Assembly: GCF_927798215.1 (NCBI RefSeq)
Contig: NZ_CAKMMW010000003.1
Coordinates: 372,001-436,000 of the forward strand
Origin: Paenibacillus_E allorhizoplanae
GTDB lineage: Bacteria > Bacillota > Bacilli > Paenibacillales > NBRC-103111
Direction: 5' to 3'
Length of the DNA stretch: 64,000 nucleotides
The notes beneath the pieces are model-generated. The model worked only from the letters and a program-made list of their open reading frames with translations. It was not told the origin of the DNA and ran no database searches. A program made the translations under genes and the position numbers. Shown here in pieces: positions 44,212-51,769 of this stretch (position 1 is its first letter; every line of letters begins with the position of its first letter).

Positions 44212-45180
44212 TTAATCTTCCTTCCGCACTTTGTTATAGGATTGTGATTTAGTTTGACTTGTGACTCGGCTAATCCAAGCTTTCATTTCTCTAAAGTGCA
44301 GCGGCATCCGCAACAAAGAATAGCCACCTAACGCATAGGCAAATAGAAATTTAAACGTATGCGACAATAGCGCCGCTCTATAGGCGTCTTTCCCATCTAT
44401 ACCCAATAAGGCAAGTGAGCCGCTCATCGTACTTTCATAGGTGCCAATGCCCCCAGGTGTAATATGAAAAATTTGCCCAGCAATCGTCATGCTATTGGCC
44501 CATACGAGCGAAATGCTTCCTAATTGCAAATTAATAATTTGGAAGACTGCGATAATGACCCCCGCTTCTAGCACCCAACTGAATGTGATTAAGCCCAGAA
44601 TGGCGAGCCCTTTGCCCGAAAGCATTTTAAGATGAAAATAGGCAGAATGTTTGACGACAAATGGGAATTTGCGAATCACAGGTAAATAATGAGCCGTTGC
44701 GAGAATCGCTGTGCCAGAGGCTAGCAGCGTCACCCACATCCATGAAGAAGGCAGACCCATGCGGACGATACCAATGCCTCCAATGACCCCAAGCACAAGC
44801 ATATCCAACAGGCGCATAACCGCTACGGAATGGAGTGCATCCTCCCATGACTTTCTGCCATTTTTCATTAATAAACCGGTTCGGACCCCATCTCCCACCT
44901 TGATCGGCAGCACATGGTTTACGAGCAAACTGTAGCTAATCGCATGAAAATAGAACGAGAATTTGACATCTTGTCCCGCGTAAATTCGCCAAGCTGCCGC
45001 TTTGAGAAGAAAGGAAGCTAAGTAGGCGATTACCATGAAGGCAAACCATTTGGGCCGGCGGAAGAGCAGCCCTACATCGCGAAGCCATTCCTTCGAATCG
45101 AACCATTGCCATGTGATAACAATGGAACAAACGACCAGAATGATCGCTATAGATTGGATCATTCGTTTTTTTGTCAGCAT
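44212..45180 (-). CDS. Flippase-like membrane protein (LPG_synthase_TM/UPF0104)
   Basis: A 322-residue protein with about eight hydrophobic segments. NHVLPIKVGDGVRTGLLMKNG and HITPGGIGTYESTMSGSLALLGI are conserved stretches of the UPF0104/AglD/MprF-flippase family. The strong promoter has its -10 at 45247-45242, so the ATG at 45237 would be practically leaderless; ATG 45180, with AGAAGG upstream, is the likely start. It is the first gene of the four-gene glycoconjugate operon, probably moving a lipid-linked intermediate across the membrane. Confidence 0.82.
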   Translation of the reverse strand: MLTKKRMIQSIAIILVVCSIVITWQWFDSKEWLRDVGLLFRRPKWFAFMVIAYLASFLLKAAAWRIYAGQDVKFSFYFHAISYSLLVNHVLPIKVGDGVRTGLLMKNGRKSWEDALHSVAVMRLLDMLVLGVIGGIGIVRMGLPSSWMWVTLLASGTAILATAHYLPVIRKFPFVVKHSAYFHLKMLSGKGLAILGLITFSWVLEAGVIIAVFQIINLQLGSISLVWANSMTIAGQIFHITPGGIGTYESTMSGSLALLGIDGKDAYRAALLSHTFKFLFAYALGGYSLLRMPLHFREMKAWISRVTSQTKSQSYNKVRKED

Positions 45181-45241
45181 ATTTGTTGAGACCTTCTTTG
45201 GAATGAAGTTAAATACCAGCATGAGAATGAGAATCATGGTC

Positions 45242-45270
45242 AGTATAGGCGGTTTACACCTTTACGTCAA
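45242..45270 (-). promoter_or_regulatory. Strong sigma-A promoter of the glycoconjugate operon
   Basis: TTGACG (45270-45265), a 17-nt spacer and TATACT (45247-45242) match consensus at five of six positions each. The predicted start near 45235 excludes the ATG at 45237. Confidence 0.75.
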
Positions 45271-45289
45271 TCGAAGATTTACCAGAGTG

Positions 45290-45333
45290 TATAAAAAACC
45301 TGAGGGCAGCATGAACTGCAATCCCTCAGGTTT
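45290..45333 (-). terminator. Terminator upstream of the glycoconjugate operon
   Basis: Perfect 11-bp arms AAACCTGAGGG / CCCTCAGGTTT (45296-45306, 45323-45333) are followed by a T-rich tract on the minus strand. It closes the transcript of the mutarotase gene and the FetB remnant. Confidence 0.88.
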
Positions 45334-45391
45334 CTTGTGCTGTCTATTTTATCCAAAACAATAACTACTTATCGGCTCTCGTGAAATACCT

Positions 45392-45580
45392 TTACTTCAG
45401 CTGTTCCGAAAACACTAGCTTATAGATGAAGACACTTAACAGTATGCTCGTAAATGCTGCAGAGCCGGTAAAGGAGAATACGATTAAAATTTGATAACGC
45501 ACAGCTTCCACTGCTCAGCTCCTGCCACGATCATACCTGTCATCATCCCTGGAAGCTGAACAAGTCCGACTGTCGAATGA
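45392..45580 (-). pseudogene. Remnant of a FetB/YbbM (UPF0014) permease
   Basis: Not an intact ORF. Reading the minus strand, one frame gives TVGLVQLPGMMTGMIVAGAE, and after a frame change at about 45515 another gives VEAVRYQILIVFSFTGSAAF followed by a TM and a stop at 45392. Together these recreate the C-terminal third of FetB-type iron-export permeases (GLVSLPGMMTGQILAGA...EAVRYQI). A further frame break precedes it (SFDS, for the SID-STK region). The 5' two thirds and any fetA are gone. It occupies most of the 440-bp gap between the mutarotase gene and the flippase-like gene. Confidence 0.72.
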
Positions 45581-45620
45581 GGACACACCTAAGTGCATCC
45601 TCTTTTCATAATGCATATCC

Positions 45621-46571
45621 TTATAACTTGTCAATTACATCATGCCAATCTCCTGCACCGAGGTCTATATCTACATACCATTCAAAAGAGTCGTGTGCTG
45701 GTATTGTCTGTGCAGTCCCATTACTTACGGCCATATCAAGTGAATCATAGTAACCAATACTAGGCTCTAATGCACAAGTAACTCGATCATTGAACATGCC
45801 TTCATCTATCCAAACTCCTAGATAAGGAACCTTCTCTTTTGGAACAGAGACGATCAAGAAATTCTCACTATCCTGACCGTATAGGCCAGACCAACGTACA
45901 GGTACTTGCCCCTCATAATAAAACTTTCTTCCATCTCCAGTAACCTTGGGGTAAATGAAAGATATATCATCCCAAGCATACGTTTCCCCATTCTTCAGCC
46001 TATGACCTTCGTACACGCATAGCATTTCCGACATGGATTCAGGAAGAAGTATACGCGTCGGTTCAGTGACTGCAAGTTGGGGGTGAGGCACCCACAAAAA
46101 AGGCATGGGTTGATCACTCTTATTTACCACACGGTAATTCATCCTTACCTTATTCCCCGAGTAGAAGGAGATGCTTCTTGTGAACTGATACGATAACAAC
46201 TGGCTTTCTACCGAACAAATAACCTCGTTCTCTTCGATTCTATATGTCCAAGGAAGCGACCAAATTTCGCCATGATCGGGCAGGTTCATGCTCTTATCCA
46301 TTTCCCATGGACAAGTGTTAATCGTCGGAAAACATTCATCCCAACCGCTCATATCCCATTCGCCAAAAGAAGAGCCGTATTCAGGCTGTCTTAAAGGTCT
46401 TTCACCTGAATCAATCAGCCACTCCTTACCACTAGGCTTATAAACCAGTGAAACCAATTTGGCTCCGAGGCTCGGTACGATCACCATGCGGATTTGTTCA
46501 TTTTCAATGGTCACCGATAAGAAACCTTTATAAGATCCCATTGTTATGTTGCTTATACGCTCAGTCATCAT
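45621..46571 (-). CDS. Galactose-mutarotase-like protein
   Basis: A 316-residue protein of the aldose-1-epimerase-like beta-sandwich fold (VTIENEQIRMVIVPSLGAKLVSLVYKPSGKEWL, WDMSGWDECFPTI, NLPDHGEIWSLPW, LWVPHPQLAV, ALEPSIGYYDSL). His and Glu in DHGEIW, PHPQ and EPSIG are plausible catalytic or binding residues. ATG 46571 overlaps the stop of the DUF5107 gene (ATGA), so the two are coupled. It likely interconverts anomers or binds a sugar handled by its large partner. Confidence 0.8.
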   Translation of the reverse strand: MMTERISNITMGSYKGFLSVTIENEQIRMVIVPSLGAKLVSLVYKPSGKEWLIDSGERPLRQPEYGSSFGEWDMSGWDECFPTINTCPWEMDKSMNLPDHGEIWSLPWTYRIEENEVICSVESQLLSYQFTRSISFYSGNKVRMNYRVVNKSDQPMPFLWVPHPQLAVTEPTRILLPESMSEMLCVYEGHRLKNGETYAWDDISFIYPKVTGDGRKFYYEGQVPVRWSGLYGQDSENFLIVSVPKEKVPYLGVWIDEGMFNDRVTCALEPSIGYYDSLDMAVSNGTAQTIPAHDSFEWYVDIDLGAGDWHDVIDKL

Positions 46572-49500
46572 TTGCACATACTCAAATGAATGCGTGCACC
46601 TGAATGATTCGCTTCCAAAACTAGTGCATTTTCAAACTGTTCCTTCGCCTTTTCCATGTTACCCAGACCGAGATACCCCAGACCCATCATATATAGACAG
46701 TGAACTTCATTTCGAACATTCAAATTGTCCTCGAATACTAGGAAGTCTGGCAAGGAAACTGTAAAGTAATCAAATTTCACTTCATCAAACAGATGCTTCT
46801 CTGCATAATCGATCAGCTTATTGAAGCGGCGCTTAGCTTCCTTCTCATTGCCCAGAGCAAGCCAGGCCATTCCTTGATAGTAGATCATATCAGGCGGTTG
46901 GTCATTGTAATACATGGCACTTGCTGGCTCATCTAGTCCCTGTGAAGCCATTTCGAAACATTCCTGTGCTTGCTTCGTCTGCTTTAAACCTTCATGAGCA
47001 AGTCCAAGATAATAATACACATTATTTTCTTGCGCTCCCGACAGTTTACCTTCACCTAAATTATCCGGATAAATAAGTGCTTGTTGTAAAAATGATACTG
47101 CCGCTTCAAAATGATTATCGGCTAACGCTATTTTCGCAAGCTCAACATGGGCAAACACATGCTGACCCGTGACTTTACCCTCGCCACCTTCCCAAGGGTG
47201 GAAATTGCGTGATTGTATAGCTTGAATAGCTTTGTCATGATAACCTTGCGCATTAAGGAGAGTAACATACTCCACGTAGAGATCGTCACGTTTGTTAACT
47301 AAAGCTTGGTGTTCCTCTAGCTTAGCGCAACGAGTAGCTGCGGTGTAACTAAGCTTTTTATACAATTGATCCAGTTCATAGAAAACCCGTGCATCATCCT
47401 GCCTGCAAGCAAAGGCTTTCTCCATGGAAATCAGAGCCGATGCTCTGTCCCCCCGTTTGTTGAAATAAGCGAGTGACAAATTACGATGCACGGTCGGGAA
47501 ATCTTCTCGAATGGTACGTGATGCTTCCCAATGCATTATCGCATCTTCGTATCTTTTTTTATCATAAAACCAATTTCCAAGGTAATAGTGCGCTTTATCA
47601 TCGTCCTCAGTATCCACAGCAATAACGCTTGTCAGCACTTGCAAATCAAATAAATTATTAGGGAAACAGTAATCTGAATTCGCCGCGTTTCCAGCTTTTC
47701 TATGGCGTCCAGCCTTGTCAGCATTTCCTGCTTTATCATGTAAAAAACTAAGTGTGTAATGAATCATCGGGTTCACTTCTGCAGAATCGTGATCTTGAAT
47801 AATTCGTCCTAGCAATTCAATGGCTTCCTCATATAAGCCACAATTCGCATAATCCGCCGCCAAGTTCAAATAATTATGCGCATCGCCGCGCATGAGTCGC
47901 ACAAGCTCCGTCTTCACTTCATTTGCAATCACCTGCTCGCCTTGGCTTGAAAGCGTAAGGTATCGTTCGTTCGCTGATCCGAAATCCGCGATATCCAGCA
48001 GCAGTGTCTCCTGCGAGAAGACTAGTGCTTCATGCAGATGTCCGAGCTTCCGCAGAAGCGCAGCTTTCAAGTGACGCGCCTTGTAATTGCGGGAATTGCG
48101 TACTTGTGAACGCTCAACCAATTCCAACGCTTCACTGTACGAACCTTTCTCACAAGCAATTTGTGCCAGTGTGAAAAAGCCTGCATCTTGCCAGTTCGCG
48201 GACCATGTCGATTTGTATAGTGCAGCGTATGCCTCTTCTTTACGTCCCTGTTCCTTAAGCGCTACGCCTAATTGATAGAGAGCTTCACTGTCATAGGGGT
48301 TCGGATTCCGCCAAGTCAGAGACTTTATTGCCGTCCGGAAGTGAACTTCCGCTTTGTCATACAGCCCGCGACGCAGCAAGAGTGTGCCGTAAGCTACATT
48401 AATACGGCTATCATCCTGGTCGCGCTTTAAGCCTTCCAAATAGTAATCTTCCGGCTCGAAGGTTGCGTGGCGATATTGCTCTAAATGTAGACCGGCTAAA
48501 TACAGCTGCTCATTCGTTTTTAATTCCGCTGGTTCCAGCAGTGGCTTAGCTGCATCTGGGACTTGCTCAATCGAAGGCTTCGCTGGCTGGTAAGCAATGA
48601 GCAGCGTCCCTTTGGCATCCCTAACAGTCAGTTTCAAATCGTGTGCTTGATCGTTTTCATCCAGTGTAAGGACTGATTTGAACGTTTGTGTTGGAGATAG
48701 CTCCACAATTTCCTTCAAATACGTTCGGCTACGGCCTTGTAACTGGACAACAGCGCCATTAAACAAGGAAGTCGCATAAGCAAGAACAACTGCTTCACGT
48801 GTCTTTTCATCAATTTCTAAGTTGACTGCAGCATCGATGGAGGCATTTTTAACGACTCCGATATTTTTGTAAGGCATGAAATATTGCTTGAATGATTTTT
48901 CTTCATAGGGTTGTAACCACGTGAAATCCGGTTGGTTATCTGTGTAAACGCCAGTCATGAGCTCGATATATGGGCCATCTTCATCTGTCAGATTGCGATC
49001 CCAAGCCTGCCCAAACTCACCGTTCCCCCACGTCCATTGCTTCTTACCAGGAGACACATGATGGTTCGCCACGTGCAACAAGCCTGCTTGCACACCATGA
49101 TCATAACCGCCAACGAAGTTGTAATCAGATTTATAAGCCATATACGATGTAGGAACCGGAATGTTCTTGTAGCGTGAGATATCAACGCCTGCCGAATAAT
49201 CCATTTTGTAGTATGTTCCTGTTGCAATTGGAAACCTAGACACATCACGCTTCCCGTGATCAAAGACGGCTGTAACATCTGGTGGAAATACAGATTGCGT
49301 ATGCTCATTTACCGCAACTGCAGGGTTCGCCCACCACAAGAACGTTTGTGGTTCCGGTGTTCGATTATATAGCTGTGCAGAAATTTCTAGATAGGCTTTG
49401 CCTGGATACAACGTGAATCCCGCCGTCACTTTCGTGCCGTACATGCGGTCGATCTCACTCACCCATACGGTAGCGCTTCCGTCTTCTTGTTCAGTGAGCT

Positions 49501-49906
49501 TGTATTCAACCGGACCGTACGTATTTGGACGGTGATGCTGCGGCCAGTTGAATTCGATGCCACCGGAAATCCATGGACCGGCTAGGCCAACCAGTGCTGG
49601 TTTAATGACTTGATTATAATAAACGAAGTCGTAATCATTCGTTTTATCCAACGCACGGTAAATGCGTCCGCCAAGCTCAGGCATAATCTCGATACGAACA
49701 AATTCATTTTCTAATATCACCATACGATAAGAATGGGGCTTCTTCTCATCTTCAATTTTATCGATAACTGGATGAGGGTATACCTTACCAGAGCTTCCTT
49801 GATAAACACGTTTCTCTAAGAACATCGGATTGCGATCCGGCTCACCAATGCCATAAGTCGGAATCGACTTTGCTTCTTCCCATATGCGAACCTTCTGACT
49901 CAACAT
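46568..49906 (-). CDS. DUF5107 domain protein with long TPR array
   Basis: A protein of about 1112 residues. The first 360 residues match the DUF5107 type, again a mutarotase-like beta-sandwich (ENEFVRIEIMPELGGRIYRALDKTND, WISGGIEFNWPQHHRPNTYGPV, FLWWANPAVAVNEHTQSVFPPD). A short beta region follows, and from about residue 490 to the end comes an array of TPR helices (ALYQLGVALKEQGRKEEAYAAL, AHYYLGNWFYDKKRYEDAIMHW and others). No signal peptide. Several starts lie in a row behind AAGGGAG (GTG 49912, ATG 49909, ATG 49906, TTG 49903). The function is unknown; context suggests carbohydrate metabolism under the divergent AraC protein. Confidence 0.85.
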   Translation of the reverse strand: MLSQKVRIWEEAKSIPTYGIGEPDRNPMFLEKRVYQGSSGKVYPHPVIDKIEDEKKPHSYRMVILENEFVRIEIMPELGGRIYRALDKTNDYDFVYYNQVIKPALVGLAGPWISGGIEFNWPQHHRPNTYGPVEYKLTEQEDGSATVWVSEIDRMYGTKVTAGFTLYPGKAYLEISAQLYNRTPEPQTFLWWANPAVAVNEHTQSVFPPDVTAVFDHGKRDVSRFPIATGTYYKMDYSAGVDISRYKNIPVPTSYMAYKSDYNFVGGYDHGVQAGLLHVANHHVSPGKKQWTWGNGEFGQAWDRNLTDEDGPYIELMTGVYTDNQPDFTWLQPYEEKSFKQYFMPYKNIGVVKNASIDAAVNLEIDEKTREAVVLAYATSLFNGAVVQLQGRSRTYLKEIVELSPTQTFKSVLTLDENDQAHDLKLTVRDAKGTLLIAYQPAKPSIEQVPDAAKPLLEPAELKTNEQLYLAGLHLEQYRHATFEPEDYYLEGLKRDQDDSRINVAYGTLLLRRGLYDKAEVHFRTAIKSLTWRNPNPYDSEALYQLGVALKEQGRKEEAYAALYKSTWSANWQDAGFFTLAQIACEKGSYSEALELVERSQVRNSRNYKARHLKAALLRKLGHLHEALVFSQETLLLDIADFGSANERYLTLSSQGEQVIANEVKTELVRLMRGDAHNYLNLAADYANCGLYEEAIELLGRIIQDHDSAEVNPMIHYTLSFLHDKAGNADKAGRHRKAGNAANSDYCFPNNLFDLQVLTSVIAVDTEDDDKAHYYLGNWFYDKKRYEDAIMHWEASRTIREDFPTVHRNLSLAYFNKRGDRASALISMEKAFACRQDDARVFYELDQLYKKLSYTAATRCAKLEEHQALVNKRDDLYVEYVTLLNAQGYHDKAIQAIQSRNFHPWEGGEGKVTGQHVFAHVELAKIALADNHFEAAVSFLQQALIYPDNLGEGKLSGAQENNVYYYLGLAHEGLKQTKQAQECFEMASQGLDEPASAMYYNDQPPDMIYYQGMAWLALGNEKEAKRRFNKLIDYAEKHLFDEVKFDYFTVSLPDFLVFEDNLNVRNEVHCLYMMGLGYLGLGNMEKAKEQFENALVLEANHSGARIHLSMCK

Positions 49907-50019
49907 CATCACTCCCTTATCTGATTGTCTCTACTTTACCTCGGAAGCTGCCAACAGCCAATTGACAAAATGCTTAATATAATGGATTATATTCTTATTA
50001 TCAGAGGGAGGTTCGACAA

Positions 50020-50910
50020 TTGGATATGGCTGGAAAACCGGAAGGGTTTGAAGAGGAGAAATTGTTCATCCTTCCTGATTATATGCAAACTGAACTATCC
50101 CGCTCCGAGCTGACGCGTGATTTATTCGTAAGTGATATTGGCTTCTTCCCACATGCTCGCCATCATTATCGCGAACGTCCCGAGGGCAGCAACTCTCATA
50201 TTTTCATCTTTTGCTCCGAAGGAGAAGGTTGGATCCAATTAGGTCAACAACCTGCAATCACCCTAACTCAAAATCACTTGGCAGTCATTCCTGCCCATAC
50301 ACCACATCGATATGGAGCATCTACCCATACACCATGGAGTATTTACTGGTTTCATCTCCAAGGCGACCATACAGCGGCTTTTATAAAAATGTACGGAATG
50401 GATACGGGCCCCCTACATTTACCCATCGGCACTATAACCGAGTACAAAGATGTTTTTGATAAATGTTATTACTTGCTATCCGATAAAACCTATTCATTAC
50501 CCATCCACACACATGTTTCCCAGTCAATCCGCCAACTGATTAGCAGTATTGGTATCCGTGTAGGCGGTACAGCCAAAGTCAAAAAGAGGGAGTACTATCT
50601 AGAAGTTGCCATCCAATACATGAATGATCGTATTGAAGAAGCCATTAAGCTCCCTGAGTTGGCCAAACACACTGGCTTATCTAGACAGCATTTAATTTTA
50701 TTATTTAACGAAGAAACAGGATTTCCGCCGATTGAATACTTTTTACGTATGAAAATTCAAAAAGCAGCCCAACTGCTCAGTTTAACGCCTCTGTCTATCA
50801 AAGAAGTTGGCGCAAGCATTGGGATTACTGATCCCTATTATTTCTCGCGATTATTTAAGAAAATGATGGGTTCTGCCCCTAGTACTTTTCGAAACGTTCC
50901 GAAAGGATAA
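50020..50910 (+). CDS. AraC-family regulator with cupin sensor
   Basis: A 296-residue cytoplasmic regulator. The N-terminal AraC-binding cupin is seen in HYRERPEGSNSHIFIFCSEGEGWIQLG and HLAVIPAHTPHRYGAS. The C-terminal double HTH is IKLPELAKHTGLSRQHLILLFNEETGFPP and IKEVGASIGITDPYYFSRLFKKMMG. TTG 50020 lies eight nt after GGGAGG (ATG 50026 is an alternative). A likely promoter TTGACA-17-GATTAT precedes it at 49963-49991. Divergence from the DUF5107-mutarotase pair makes those genes the probable targets. Confidence 0.9.
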   Translation: MDMAGKPEGFEEEKLFILPDYMQTELSRSELTRDLFVSDIGFFPHARHHYRERPEGSNSHIFIFCSEGEGWIQLGQQPAITLTQNHLAVIPAHTPHRYGASTHTPWSIYWFHLQGDHTAAFIKMYGMDTGPLHLPIGTITEYKDVFDKCYYLLSDKTYSLPIHTHVSQSIRQLISSIGIRVGGTAKVKKREYYLEVAIQYMNDRIEEAIKLPELAKHTGLSRQHLILLFNEETGFPPIEYFLRMKIQKAAQLLSLTPLSIKEVGASIGITDPYYFSRLFKKMMGSAPSTFRNVPKG

Positions 50911-51039
50911 CATGGAGGAAATGATCTTGAATCATTGAAGTGTGTATTATCGCCTGCTTCAACTGTCATATAAATCTTTTTGGAGCCTTCTACACCAAGG
51001 GACTCCGAGATAACTGTCAAAAAAATTTTGATTATTACA
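50911..51039. other. Intergenic stretch with a possible short coding remnant
   Basis: On the minus strand a short open stretch from ATG 51020 (MTVISESLGVEGSKKIYMTVEAGDNTHF in part) reads protein-like, then runs antisense into the AraC gene. I recognise no family and see no ribosome site, so I do not call a gene. Confidence 0.2.
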
Positions 51040-51468
51040 TTAAGGTCTTATTAATTCTAGTAACTTTGATGGCTTTATTAGCTTGGGAAAACCCATAATT
51101 TTTTCACTTTTGAAAGTCGGAATAAACCATGTAGCATGGTAAGCCCTCATTCCAATACTTGCAGTTCCTTCTAGCTCATTGGAGCCCCCGTCACCAACAA
51201 ATAATGATTCAGTTGGTGACACCCCCATTCTTTTACAGGCAAGATGATAAATGGAAGAATTAGGTTTTGCCGTTTTGACAGCAAAAGAAAAGATAACATC
51301 ATCAAAATATTTTGATATGGCACAGGAATCCCATGCTGAAATTTCCTCTGGCGTACAATTGCTAATTAGACAGATTTTCAATCCCAAAGCTCTTATTTGG
51401 TCCAACATATCCAATATTTCATTGTCTATACTGCTAAAAGGTATAGACTTGGAGCAGCAGAAATTGCA
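51040..51468 (-). pseudogene. 5'-truncated HAD-superfamily hydrolase
   Basis: The open frame lacks a proper start and lacks HAD motif I (DxDxT). What remains is motif II (ICLISNCT), motif III Lys (KTAKPNSSIYHLACKRMG) and motif IV (SLFVGDGGSNELEGTASIGMRAY), the C-terminal two thirds of a YfnB-like phosphatase. The frame extends upstream to a TAA at 51471 without a ribosome site. A TTG at 51414 could start a 124-residue product, but it would be inactive without the nucleophile. I read it as a decayed gene. Confidence 0.7.
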
Positions 51469-51769
51469 TTAGCTGGCACTTTGTCATCTGTACTACCTTG
51501 AAATAGTAAACTGGTTGAATATAGTTGCCGTCGCGAACTTCCCCCGTTAGAACCTACCGTAATATACCTTCTACCGAATAAGGTGTAAGCCCATCAGTGG
51601 CAGGCTTATAGTTTATCCCAGACCGTAACTATGAGATTCTCTCCTTTTTTAAATCGCGATCTTTAATAGACGAAAGCCATTTATAGATACTCTATTTAAT
51701 TCGTCCAATCAGACATCTATTTATAGTCATATATTAGTATAAGAGAGTTTCAAAAGGAGGTACCACTTT
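51469..51769. other. Non-coding stretch before the collagen-like gene
   Basis: No intact gene. Two short minus-strand fragments separated by a stop (SGINYKPATDGLTPYSVEGI; VLTGEVRDGNYIQPVYYFKV) look protein-like and may be decayed coding sequence of a family I cannot name. Near the right end, CATATATTA at 51728-51736 fits the sporulation sigma-K -10 pattern CATANNNTA, but no well-spaced -35 is evident. Confidence 0.35.

Noticed and set aside
45237..45239. ATG at 45237 as start of the flippase-like protein
   Set aside because: The predicted transcription start falls on this codon and no ribosome site precedes it; ATG 45180 fits better.
50838..51020. 60-residue minus-strand ORF after the AraC gene
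   Set aside because: More than a third runs antisense to the AraC C-terminus, and no ribosome site is present; at most the first part is a remnant.
51700..51740. Full sigma-K promoter for the collagen-like gene
   Set aside because: CATATATTA fits the -10, but the nearest AC lies only 13 nt upstream instead of 16-17, so only the -10 resemblance is reported.
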